Below, piece after piece: positions 1 to 6,743 of a stretch of 8,005 nucleotides of DNA (its first letter is position 1; every line of letters starts with the position of its first letter). Below the pieces are notes generated by a model. That model was not told where the DNA came from, did not search any database, and saw nothing but the letters and a program-made list of their open reading frames with translations. The DNA is from Syntrophaceae bacterium (GTDB lineage Bacteria > Desulfobacterota > Syntrophorhabdia > Syntrophorhabdales > WCHB1-27). The stretch lies in assembly GCA_003165115.1 (NCBI GenBank), contig PLSJ01000253.1, positions 1 through 8,005 on the forward strand. The letters run 5' to 3'. A program made the position numbers and the translations under genes.

Positions 1-149
1 GACATTTTACTGTTGCAATAACACAGAAAACGTACGGCGTTTGGAACAATTCCCCTCGCTTTCACACGGCAATTCTGAGTTCTGCCGGTTTATAAAACCA
101 ACTCTTTGTGAAAGTGACTATGTCATGTTTCGGACAGGGCTGGTGTTGA
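1..149. other. Intergenic stretch without recognisable gene
   Basis: I see no credible gene here. Short open frames exist on both strands but run straight through the repeats that follow and resemble no protein family. The stretch is more AT-rich than the genes to the right. A TATAAA string occurs at 91-96 without a convincing -35 partner at the right distance. It could be the upstream flank of a gene lying left of the window, but nothing shows which. Confidence 0.5.
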
Positions 150-190
150 CCCCTCACCCCGCCCTCTCCCCCAAGGGGGCGAGAGGTGAA
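150..190. repeat. Dispersed CCCTCACCCC-type palindromic repeat
   Basis: The stretch begins CCCCTCACCCC, continues through GCCCTCTCCCCC, then AA, and answers with GGGGG and GAGAGG. The CCCCC/GGGGG arms (168-172 and 175-179) and the CCTCT/AGAGG arms (163-167 and 182-186) form an interrupted stem. Conceptual translation gives the string PHPALSPKGAR, which I recognise from spurious short proteins annotated across many bacterial genomes where this kind of intergenic repeat occurs. Identification as a dispersed repeat rests on that recollection plus the palindromic structure. Copy number in this genome cannot be judged from one window. Confidence 0.6.
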
Positions 191-219
191 AAAGGAGAAG
201 GATTCTGTCCTCTGCCAAT

Positions 220-253
220 TCCGGCATCGATCATGATTGTGCTCGATGCCGGA
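220..253. repeat. Perfect inverted repeat (hairpin), 11-bp arms
   Basis: TCCGGCATCGA (220-230) is matched exactly by its reverse complement TCGATGCCGGA (243-253) across a 12-base spacer. No run of T follows on the plus strand and no matching U-tract is present for minus-strand transcripts, so it is not a classical intrinsic terminator. GCCGGATC-type hairpins are common parts of intergenic repeats in some proteobacterial genomes. It sits directly next to the larger palindrome at 255-400 and may be part of the same composite element. Confidence 0.65.
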
Positions 254-254
254 T

Positions 255-400
255 CGGGTGGACGACGGCGTGTTCGGAATCGTGAGGTTTGGATGCGATC
301 TGAGCACTGTCGACCGTAGGCGTACTCAATGTACGCCGGAGGGCACAGGGCGAAGAGCGCGCCAAAGATCGCGACTTCCGGACACGCCGTCGGCCGGCCG
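255..400. repeat. Large imperfect palindrome centred near 328
   Basis: The core arms are 264-282 and 372-391. Compared as reverse complements they agree at 18 of 20 aligned columns, with one T/C difference and one single-base gap. Complementarity continues inward in patches (TTTGG, GCG, TCT, CTGT) to a perfect inner hairpin, GGCGTAC (319-325) / GTACGCC (331-337), with loop TCAAT. By hand count about 47 of 63 aligned columns match between 264-325 and 331-391. Weaker matches (6 of 9) extend outward to about 255 and 400. It lies about 20 bases beyond the stop codon of the minus-strand ATPase gene. It may be a MITE-like or foldback element, a REP-type composite, or a structured 3' region of the minus-strand transcript. 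Confidence 0.65.
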
Positions 401-421
401 CCCATAGAAGACAAGCAATTG

Positions 422-1366
422 TTATGCGAACAGGGCCTTCGCTATCTCCCTAATCCTCTCGACGCCCTTTATCTCGTAGGGGGAGAGGTAGAGCTTCGCT
501 ATGTTGATCCCCGCGTACGTCTCTTCCAGCGACCGGACGTACCGCTGCTGCATCTTTTGCCTCGTCCGGTGAAACTCGCAGTCGGCCTCTTTGACGATGT
601 GGTTGATGATAAGGTCGCCTACCTCGATCCCGTTCCCCGCAAGCTCGGCCATGACCCTCTCCGTCAGGCGCACGCCCAGGGCCTCCGGTATCGTGACGAG
701 GACGTACCTGGTCGTCGTCTGCTCTCCGATAAACCCGATGATGCCCTCCGAGAGCTCCCGCCAGCTCGCGATCACCTGGAGGAGCGTTTTTTTCGAGGAC
801 TGGAGCCGCACGGTATCCTTGACCCTCTCCACCATGCTGTACATGTTCATGTAGAATTTCGTCGCCCCTTCGAGGTGGCTCAAAAACAGCCGGGGCAGGC
901 GCAGCAGCCGGAGGGTGTGGCCGGCGGGGGCCGTGTCCCACACCACCACGTCGTATTTTCCGTCCTTCGTCAGCTCCCGGATAAAATAGAGCATATACTC
1001 CTCTTCTATCCCTGGGGCCGTCCCCACGTAGTCGACGAAGTCGTAGTCCACGTCGGCGAAGCTCGATATCACCGCGTGGATCTCCCTGCCGAACCGCTCC
1101 TTCCACTTCGCGAGCACAAGGTCCGAGGATATTTCGAGGCCCCAGAGCGGAAGGTCCGGGAGGATCCTCGTCTCCGCGCCCCCGATGTCACATTCGTAAA
1201 TATCGGACAGGGAGGGCGCCGGGTCGCTGGAAACAAGGAGGACCCTCCTGCCTGCCTCGGCAAGGCCAAGGGCGATGGCGGAGGCGCACGTGGTCTTCCC
1301 CACGCCGCCCTTGCCCCCGACCATGATGAGCCTCAACCCGGCTCCCGCGATCGCGCGCAGAGGCAT
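422..1366 (-). CDS. ArsA/Get3-type (anion-transporting) ATPase
   Basis: This 314-residue protein belongs to the ArsA/Get3 branch of the SIMIBI class of P-loop NTPases, soluble enzymes that usually dimerise around ATP. The deviant Walker A GGKGGVGKTT is at residues 17-26, a switch I-like SSDPAPSLSD at 46-55, and the family signature DTAPAGHTLRLL at 144-155. GTAPGIEE (115-122) is also typical of the family. It is a single-domain protein, whereas plasmid ArsA pumps are tandem duplications. Its only cysteines (27, 59 and 263) do not form the zinc CxxC of Get3, and no arsB, arsD or arsR lies nearby. Arsenite export is therefore unlikely and the client is unknown. GGGAAGGA lies 6 bases before the ATG, a good ribosome binding site. 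It is the second gene of an operon with the hydrolase upstream. Confidence 0.9.
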   Translation of the reverse strand: MPLRAIAGAGLRLIMVGGKGGVGKTTCASAIALGLAEAGRRVLLVSSDPAPSLSDIYECDIGGAETRILPDLPLWGLEISSDLVLAKWKERFGREIHAVISSFADVDYDFVDYVGTAPGIEEEYMLYFIRELTKDGKYDVVVWDTAPAGHTLRLLRLPRLFLSHLEGATKFYMNMYSMVERVKDTVRLQSSKKTLLQVIASWRELSEGIIGFIGEQTTTRYVLVTIPEALGVRLTERVMAELAGNGIEVGDLIINHIVKEADCEFHRTRQKMQQRYVRSLEETYAGINIAKLYLSPYEIKGVERIREIAKALFA

Positions 1367-1369
1367 GGG

Positions 1370-2002
1370 CTATCCTTCCCGTTTCCCGAAGGTCTCGCGG
1401 ATGAAGGCGGTTATCTCCGGCTCCTGCCCGTCGAAGGTATGGGAGGAAGGGACCACCTTCAGGGATTTCTCGCCGGGCAGCACTTTATAGAGGGCGAGCA
1501 GGGCGTCGAGGGGCGATATCTCGTCACGGGAGCCGCCTACGAGGCAGGTCTTGCCCCGAAAGGCCCGAAGCTCGTCGTCCCGGTACACGGAAAAGGGGTA
1601 GGCCACGAGGCAGAGTTCGACGTCGCGGGCAAGGTCGCGCATGATGCCGGAAACCGCCTTCGCGCACACCCAGGCGCCGAAGGAGTAGCCCGCGAGGACA
1701 AGCCTAGCCCTTCCGCCCGTATGCGCCTGGAGGTACAGGCACGCCGCGGCCACGTCACCCGTCTCGCCGGCGCCCTCGTCGTGCCTGCCCGTGCTGGCGC
1801 CCACGCCCCGGAAATTGAACTTCAGCGTCGTGAGGCCCGTCTGGGAAAAGCCCTCCTCCAGGGCGTCCACCACGTTGTTCCACATGGAGCCCCCGTAGAG
1901 CGGGTGGGGATGGCAAATCACGACGCCGCCCCTTCCCTGCCCTTCCCGCAGCACCCCTTCCAGGTGTTCCCCGCCTTCTATGACGACCCTTTTAGTTGAC
2001 AT
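1370..2002 (-). CDS. Alpha/beta hydrolase, dienelactone hydrolase-like (COG2945 type)
   Basis: This 210-residue protein is probably a cytoplasmic alpha/beta-fold hydrolase. HPHPLYGGSMWNNVV (31-45) and FNFRGVGASTG (62-72) are hallmark strings of the COG2945-like group. The nucleophile elbow is GYSFGA (105-110) with Ser107. By position Asp160 (GGSRDEISP) and His188 (SSHTFDG) would complete the triad. No signal peptide is visible. I chose the ATG that gives MSTKRVVIEGG. An upstream TTG at 2030-2032 in the same frame would add ten residues unlike the family, and neither start has a clear Shine-Dalgarno sequence. The substrate cannot be told from sequence. The gene heads a two-gene operon: its TAG is three bases from the ATG of the ArsA-type ATPase, in the same frame, so the two products are likely made together. 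Confidence 0.85.
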   Translation of the reverse strand: MSTKRVVIEGGEHLEGVLREGQGRGGVVICHPHPLYGGSMWNNVVDALEEGFSQTGLTTLKFNFRGVGASTGRHDEGAGETGDVAAACLYLQAHTGGRARLVLAGYSFGAWVCAKAVSGIMRDLARDVELCLVAYPFSVYRDDELRAFRGKTCLVGGSRDEISPLDALLALYKVLPGEKSLKVVPSSHTFDGQEPEITAFIRETFGKREG

Positions 2003-2024
2003 AATCCATTTATTTTGGTAGGTT
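1996..2024 (+). promoter_or_regulatory. Candidate sigma-70 promoter for the accD operon
   Basis: A perfect TTGACA (1996-2001) is followed after 17 bases by TAGGTT (2019-2024), which matches the -10 consensus at positions 1, 2 and 6. Transcription would start near 2031 and leave a leader of about 20 bases before accD. The -35 box overlaps the first codons of the divergent hydrolase gene. The -10 match is weak, so this rests mainly on the -35 and the spacing. Confidence 0.4.
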
Positions 2025-2050
2025 TTGAACAAAAATTCAATAGAGAAATG

Positions 2051-2920
2051 ATGGCGCTATTTAAAAAGAAAGAAAAGGAAAAGAAACCCCACAAAGAGAT
2101 CGACATACAGAAAGAGATCAGGAAAGCGGAAAAAGAGGACGAAAGCCTCTGGGTAAAATGCAGCTCGTGCCAGGAATTGCTCTATAGAAAAGAGGTCGAA
2201 AGGAACCTGAACGTCTGCCTCAAGTGCTCGTACCATTTCCCTATTTCCGTCGAGAAGCGCATCGGTCTCACCTTCGATGAAAGGAGCTTTACCGAGCTGT
2301 ATACCGGCGTGGAACCGGTAGACTTCCTGAAATTCAAGGACACGAAAAGCTACAAGGTGCGCCTCACCGAGACAAAAGAGGCGACGAAGCGGAGCGACGC
2401 GGTTGTTTGCGGCAGGGCGCGCATAGAAGGCATAGAGGTGCTGGCCGCGATCTTCGACTTCAGCTTCATGGGCGGGAGCCTGGGGTCCGTGGTAGGGGAA
2501 AAGATCACGAGGCTCCTCGAAGAGGGCAAGGAGAAGAGGCTGCCCGTCATCGTCTTTTGCGCTTCCGGCGGGGCGCGGATGCAGGAGGGGATCATGTCCC
2601 TCATGCAGATGTCGAAGGTGTCGGGGGCCATATACAGGCTTAAATGCGAACGGGTCCCCTACATCACCGTCATCACCGACCCGACGCTGGGGGGCGTGAG
2701 CGCGAGCATCGCCATGCTGGGAGATATCATCATCGGCGAGCCGAAGGCGATGATAGGCTTCGCCGGGATGAGGGTGATCAAGGACACGATAAAAGTGGAC
2801 CTGCCCCACGGGTTCCAGAGGTCGGAATACCTGCTGGAACACGGCATGATCGACCTCATATCGCCGAGAAAACAGCTCAAGCAGCACCTGCACGGCATCC
2901 TCTCCCTCGTTACCGCATGA
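2051..2920 (+). CDS. accD: Acetyl-CoA carboxylase carboxyltransferase subunit beta
   Basis: AccD pairs with AccA to move the carboxyl group from biotin-BCCP to acetyl-CoA, giving malonyl-CoA for fatty acid synthesis in the cytoplasm. The 289 residues match the usual family length (about 290-305). A four-cysteine zinc ribbon is visible: Cys37, Cys40, Cys56 and Cys59. The crotonase-type core carries GGSLGSVVGEK (141-151), ASGGARMQEG (171-180), DPTLGGVSASIAMLGD (210-225) and GFQRSEYLLEHG (254-265). Residues 5-33 are strongly charged and lysine-rich, ahead of the zinc domain. I chose the second of two tandem ATGs (MALFKKK); the one at 2048 adds a single Met, and an in-frame TTG at 2015 adds twelve residues. 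The ribosome binding site is poor. accA is not in the window. The stop overlaps the folC start as ATGA. Confidence 0.96.
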   Translation: MALFKKKEKEKKPHKEIDIQKEIRKAEKEDESLWVKCSSCQELLYRKEVERNLNVCLKCSYHFPISVEKRIGLTFDERSFTELYTGVEPVDFLKFKDTKSYKVRLTETKEATKRSDAVVCGRARIEGIEVLAAIFDFSFMGGSLGSVVGEKITRLLEEGKEKRLPVIVFCASGGARMQEGIMSLMQMSKVSGAIYRLKCERVPYITVITDPTLGGVSASIAMLGDIIIGEPKAMIGFAGMRVIKDTIKVDLPHGFQRSEYLLEHGMIDLISPRKQLKQHLHGILSLVTA

Positions 2921-4182
2921 AAGAGTACGACCAAATTCTCGATTACCTGTACGGCCTCGAAAAATTCGGGATGGTATTCGGCCTGGAAAACATCACGTGG
3001 CTTCTCGGGCTCATCGGCAACCCGCAGGACGCCCTGAAGGCGGTCCACATAGCGGGCACGAACGGGAAAGGCTCGGTCGCCGCCATGCTGTCGGAAATGC
3101 TGAAGGCGGCCGGCTTCCTGACGGGCACGTACACCTCCCCCCACCTGGTCTCTTTTACGGAGCGCATCAGCGTCAATGGCGATTATATTACGGAAGAGGA
3201 AGTCGCCGAACTGACGCGGTTCATCAAGGAGAGGATCGACCGGGAGGAAGACGCGAGGCCCGTCACGTTCTTCGATTTTACCACCGCCCTCGCCTTCGAG
3301 TATTTCAAGAGGAAGGGCGTCGCCATCGCCGTGGTGGAGGCGGGGCTGGGGGGAAGGCTCGACTCGACGAACGTGCTGCGCCCTCTCGTCACCGTCATCA
3401 CGAACGTCGCGCTCGACCACCAGGAATACCTGGGAAATACCGTCAAGGAGATCGCGAGGGAAAAGGCGGGCGTCGTGAAGGAGCATGTGCCGGTCGTCAC
3501 GGGGGCAAAGGGCGAGTCCCTGGAGGTCATAAAGGCGGCGGCGGCCAACACCGCCCTCTACGCACTCGGCGAGAACTTCGCCTATAAGAAAAGGGGCGAA
3601 CAGCTCCTCTGGTACCGCGGCATACGCATGACCTACGACGACCTGTCCGTGGCCTTAAGAGGCGACCACCAGCTTTTCAACGCGGCCCTCGCCCTCTGCG
3701 CGCTGGAGCTCCTCGTCCCGGCCGGCTTCCTCGTCAGGGAGTATGCGGTCAGGCGCGGGCTGGAGTCGGTGCGGTGGCTGGCGAGGCTGGAGCTGGTCCA
3801 CAAGCCGGGGCAGCCTCTCGTCCTCATCGACGGCGCGCACAACCCCGACGGGATGAGCACTCTCGTCTCGTACCTGAAGGGCCATTTCCTGAACAGAAAG
3901 AAGATACTCGTCTTCGGGGTAATGAAGGACAAGGACTTCAAGGAGATGCTGCACGAGATCCTTCCCCTGGTCCAGCAGACCATCCTGACAAGGCCGGAAA
4001 TCGAGAGGGCCGCCCTTCCCGCCGACGTTGCCCGCTACGCGCCCGGCGCCCTTATCGCCGCTTCGGTGAAAGACGCCGTCGACAGGGCCTTTGCCTTAGC
4101 CGATGAGCACGACCTCATCATCATCACCGGCTCCTTTTACACGGCCGGCGAGGCAAAAAGGCTCCTCGATGAACGGCCCTAG
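2917..4182 (+). CDS. folC: Folylpolyglutamate synthase / dihydrofolate synthase
   Basis: FolC uses ATP to add glutamate to dihydropteroate or to reduced folates in the cytoplasm. At 421 residues it has the usual bifunctional length. The Mur-ligase-like ATP loop is AGTNGKGS (46-53). TSPHLVSFTERI (73-84), EAGLGGRLDSTN (141-152), TNVALDHQEYLG (162-173) and EKAGVVKE (182-189) are family signatures of the central domain. The C-terminal domain carries DGAHNP (305-310) and ends near GSFYTAGEAK (405-414). The start is the ATG inside the ATGA overlap with the accD stop. No Shine-Dalgarno sequence precedes it, so translational coupling to accD is likely. The accD-folC neighbourhood is also found in E. 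coli. Whether it has both activities or mainly one cannot be settled from sequence. Confidence 0.95.
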   Translation: MKEYDQILDYLYGLEKFGMVFGLENITWLLGLIGNPQDALKAVHIAGTNGKGSVAAMLSEMLKAAGFLTGTYTSPHLVSFTERISVNGDYITEEEVAELTRFIKERIDREEDARPVTFFDFTTALAFEYFKRKGVAIAVVEAGLGGRLDSTNVLRPLVTVITNVALDHQEYLGNTVKEIAREKAGVVKEHVPVVTGAKGESLEVIKAAAANTALYALGENFAYKKRGEQLLWYRGIRMTYDDLSVALRGDHQLFNAALALCALELLVPAGFLVREYAVRRGLESVRWLARLELVHKPGQPLVLIDGAHNPDGMSTLVSYLKGHFLNRKKILVFGVMKDKDFKEMLHEILPLVQQTILTRPEIERAALPADVARYAPGALIAASVKDAVDRAFALADEHDLIIITGSFYTAGEAKRLLDERP

Positions 4183-6241
4183 GCTCGCTTTCGCCCTGTC
4201 CCTGCTCGCCATGCTGCTGCCTTTCACGCTTCACGCCCAGATCACGAGGACGTCCAAGATGAGCGGTCCCGTCGACATTACCGCGAATGAGCTTAACTAC
4301 AACAAAGAGCAGAACGTCTACACGGCGGAAGGGAACGTGGAGATGAAGGAAGGGACGAGGCTGCTGAACGCGGACTTCGTCCTCTTCAACGACACGACCA
4401 AGGACGCCTTCGCCGAAGGGCACGTGGTCTTCCAGGACCTGGGGGACGTGATCCACTGCCAGCGGATGTCCCTCAACATGATAACGCAGCGCGGCACCAT
4501 AGAAGAAGGGCAGGTCTATATCAAGACGGGCAATTTTTCCATGAACGGGACCGAGATCGAAAAGACGGGCGAGTCTTCCTACCTGGTCCACAGGGGCGAG
4601 TTCACGACCTGCGGCTGGGACCATCCTTCCTGGGTATTCCGGGCGAAAGAGATCGATGTGAAAATGGGCGATTACGCGACAGCCCGCTCCGGCACGTTCA
4701 CCTTCATGGGCCAAAAGATGATCTACCTGCCATGGAGCGTCTTCCCCGTAAAGACGGAAAGGCAATCGGGTTTCCTCCTCCCCCTGTTCCAGTTGTCGAG
4801 CAGGGACGGGACGATCCTGAGGAATGCCTTTTACTGGGCCATCTCGAAGGACCAGGATGCGACCTTCGGCCTCGACTGGATACAGCAGCGGGGCATCAAG
4901 CCCAGCGCGGAGTACCGGTACTATCTGACGCCCACCACGAAGGGCATGTGGTACGCCTCGGAAATCGACGATGCCAAAAACGGCCATGAGCGTTACCAGA
5001 TAAAGGGAATGCACGAGCAGATGTTCGGCGATATGAGTTTCAAGACGAACATCAATTACGTCTCCGACTACCAATACCTGCAGGACCTGGGATTGACGAC
5101 GATCGAGAGGAGCACGAGCTCGCTGCGGGACGTCGCGTTTATCGAGAAGCCCCTCCCCAATTCCCTCCTGACCGTTGAAGGCGCCTATTTCCAGACCCTG
5201 ACGCAGAAAGACAACAGCGGCACCCTGCAATACCTCCCTTCGGCGTCATATTTTACCCAGTACATGCCGTTTGCGAAAAACAAGCTCTACGGCGATTTTA
5301 CCGGCGACATCACGAACTATTGGAGGTCTCAGGGCGAGAAGGATACCAGGCTCAGCCTCGCGCCGAGCGTGAGGATCCCCTATTCCTGGAACGGGTTGAA
5401 TTTCCTCGGCTCCGCGAGCGTGCTGGAAAAAGCGTACGCCGCCGATCCCACGTCGCCCACGGCCGAGTACGGCATACACCACGAAACGTTCGCGGCCCAG
5501 GGCGACATGAACGCCCAGTTCATCAAAGAGTCGTCCACGACGCTCTTCGGCCTCGGGAACGTCCAGAGCACCATCACCCCCCGGTTGCAGTACAATTACG
5601 ACCAGAACACGACTTCCTTCGGGAAAGTCCCTTCCATAGACCCCTCGGACCGGCTCTTCAACACGAACACGGCGACCTATTCCCTGAACCATTACCTGAA
5701 CGCGGTCAAAGACGGCCAGGTGAGAGAGATATCGCTCATGGAGGTAAGCCAGACGTACGGCCTGACGGGCAAGCTCCCCGGCGACCCCTACCTGTACCAG
5801 GTGGTCCAGCCCAACGAGAGCCGTCTTTCGGAAGTGCACAGCAGGTTCACCCTCTTCCCGCACGCCACCTTATGGTATGTCCATGACGACTACTGGAGCG
5901 TCGCCGGCAAAGGTTTACAAAACATGACGAACAGTATACACTATGCCCTGCCGCCGAGGTTCCAGATCGACCTGACGCACAGCTACGCGCCGGGTCTCGT
6001 CGACCAGGTATGGATAAACACGATAGTGAGATGGAAAGTTCTCGACCTGACCTACCAGATCAATTACGACCTCATTCAGCGCACGTGGCTCACTACCCTC
6101 GCCTCCCTCGCCTACCACCCCGGCTGCTGGAGTATCGCCTTCACCTTAATGCAAACGAAGGTCCCGAAGGATACAAGCTTCCATTTCTCTTTCAATCTGA
6201 CGGGCATCACGCAGAAGACCGGGACGTACGGGACGTATTGA
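4169..6241 (+). CDS. lptD: LPS-assembly protein LptD (OstA/Imp)
   Basis: LptD is the outer membrane barrel that, plugged by lipoprotein LptE, inserts lipopolysaccharide into the outer leaflet. The 690-residue precursor starts with a signal peptide, hydrophobic at about 7-21, with probable cleavage after LHA (21-23). Residues 33-150 form the LptA-like OstA jellyroll, beginning GPVDITANELNYN. The barrel follows from about 195, opening with ERQSGFLLPLF, and carries alternating aromatic strands to the C-terminus. Mature cysteines are 97, 148 and 653. By position 148 and 653 could bridge the periplasmic domain to the last strands, as in E. coli, which uses two such bonds. It is shorter than E. coli LptD (784). 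The start lies inside the 3' end of folC (14-base overlap), with AAAAGG 7 bases upstream. lptE is not seen here. Confidence 0.92.
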   Translation: MNGPRLAFALSLLAMLLPFTLHAQITRTSKMSGPVDITANELNYNKEQNVYTAEGNVEMKEGTRLLNADFVLFNDTTKDAFAEGHVVFQDLGDVIHCQRMSLNMITQRGTIEEGQVYIKTGNFSMNGTEIEKTGESSYLVHRGEFTTCGWDHPSWVFRAKEIDVKMGDYATARSGTFTFMGQKMIYLPWSVFPVKTERQSGFLLPLFQLSSRDGTILRNAFYWAISKDQDATFGLDWIQQRGIKPSAEYRYYLTPTTKGMWYASEIDDAKNGHERYQIKGMHEQMFGDMSFKTNINYVSDYQYLQDLGLTTIERSTSSLRDVAFIEKPLPNSLLTVEGAYFQTLTQKDNSGTLQYLPSASYFTQYMPFAKNKLYGDFTGDITNYWRSQGEKDTRLSLAPSVRIPYSWNGLNFLGSASVLEKAYAADPTSPTAEYGIHHETFAAQGDMNAQFIKESSTTLFGLGNVQSTITPRLQYNYDQNTTSFGKVPSIDPSDRLFNTNTATYSLNHYLNAVKDGQVREISLMEVSQTYGLTGKLPGDPYLYQVVQPNESRLSEVHSRFTLFPHATLWYVHDDYWSVAGKGLQNMTNSIHYALPPRFQIDLTHSYAPGLVDQVWINTIVRWKVLDLTYQINYDLIQRTWLTTLASLAYHPGCWSIAFTLMQTKVPKDTSFHFSFNLTGITQKTGTYGTY

Positions 6242-6272
6242 CGGCGCAGGAAGTGCGGGCACCCCATCTTAC

Positions 6273-6278
6273 GAGGAG
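6273..6278 (+). promoter_or_regulatory. Ribosome binding site of the RmlC-like gene
   Basis: GAGGAG lies nine bases before the ATG at 6288, the clearest Shine-Dalgarno sequence on the plus strand of this window. It fixes the epimerase start. The 46-base gap after lptD that contains it shows no terminator and no promoter I would trust, so read-through transcription from the operon is the simplest reading. Confidence 0.7.
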
Positions 6279-6287
6279 AAGACGTAC

Positions 6288-6743
6288 ATGATCGATGGAG
6301 CGACAGTAAAACGTCTCAAGCTCATCTCTGACGAACGGGGCAGGCTCATGGAGATCCTCCGCTCCGACGAGGACATTTTCGTCAAGTTCGGTCAGGTCTA
6401 CATGACCACCACCTATCCCCAGGCGGTAAAGGCCTGGCACTACCACAAGGTGCAGGACGATTTCATCACCTGCGTCAAGGGCATGCTCAAGCTGGTGCTC
6501 TATGATGACAGGGACGGCTCGCCGACGCGGGGGGAGATTAACGAGTTCTTCATGGGCGATTACAACCCTACCCTGGTGAAGGTGCCGAAGATGGTCTACC
6601 ACGGGTGGAAATGCATATCCTCCGACGAGGCGCTCGTCATTAACGTGCCCACGGAAGCCTACAATCCGGGGGCGCCCGACGAATACAGGCTGGACCCCCA
6701 TAACAACAGTATACCTTACAGGTGGGTGAGAAAAGATGGATAA
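6288..6743 (+). CDS. Short dTDP-4-dehydrorhamnose 3,5-epimerase family protein (RmlC-like cupin)
   Basis: The 151-residue protein is a single cupin domain of the RmlC superfamily, which epimerises dTDP-4-keto sugars. Standard RmlC is nearer 180 residues, so this is a compact variant. The RmlC motif RGLHYQ appears as KAWHYH (48-53), so His51 would be the catalytic base; His53 adds an HxH pattern. VPKMVYHGWK (99-108) corresponds to the RmlC string ending in AHGF. TEAYNP (122-127) holds Tyr125, in the place of the catalytic acid tyrosine, and LDPHNN (135-140) matches the late Asp-containing segment. The gene overlaps rfbB by eight bases, so it probably acts on the product of that dehydratase. 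Rhamnose synthesis would also need rmlA and rmlD, which are not in the window. A different deoxysugar or a related isomerase activity remains possible. Confidence 0.82.
   Translation: MIDGATVKRLKLISDERGRLMEILRSDEDIFVKFGQVYMTTTYPQAVKAWHYHKVQDDFITCVKGMLKLVLYDDRDGSPTRGEINEFFMGDYNPTLVKVPKMVYHGWKCISSDEALVINVPTEAYNPGAPDEYRLDPHNNSIPYRWVRKDG

Noticed and set aside
220..253. The hairpin as an intrinsic terminator
   Set aside because: The stem is strong but no T-run follows on either strand, and it lies about 170 bases beyond the ATPase stop codon.
41..414. Short open frames on both strands of the left intergenic region
   Set aside because: They run through the CCCTCACCCC repeat and the palindromes. 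They look like the spurious repeat-derived proteins often annotated in such places, and no ribosome binding site or domain supports them.
422..1366. Arsenite-pump role for the ArsA-type ATPase
   Set aside because: It is a single domain with only three scattered cysteines, and no arsB, arsD or arsR is nearby.
329..1999. An uninterrupted 556-codon plus-strand frame opposite the ATPase and hydrolase genes
   Set aside because: It is antisense to two genes with clear family motifs. It stays open because both genes share one frame and stop-like codons are rare in GC-rich antisense. Its translation shows no recognisable domain and is rich in His, Arg and Pro, as such shadows are.
2057..2893. A 278-codon minus-strand frame opposite accD
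   Set aside because: It is fully antisense to a gene with an intact zinc ribbon and carboxyltransferase motifs. The translation resembles no family I know.
4124..5230. A 368-codon minus-strand frame opposite the start of lptD
   Set aside because: It is antisense to the signal peptide and OstA domain of lptD, with no motif of its own.
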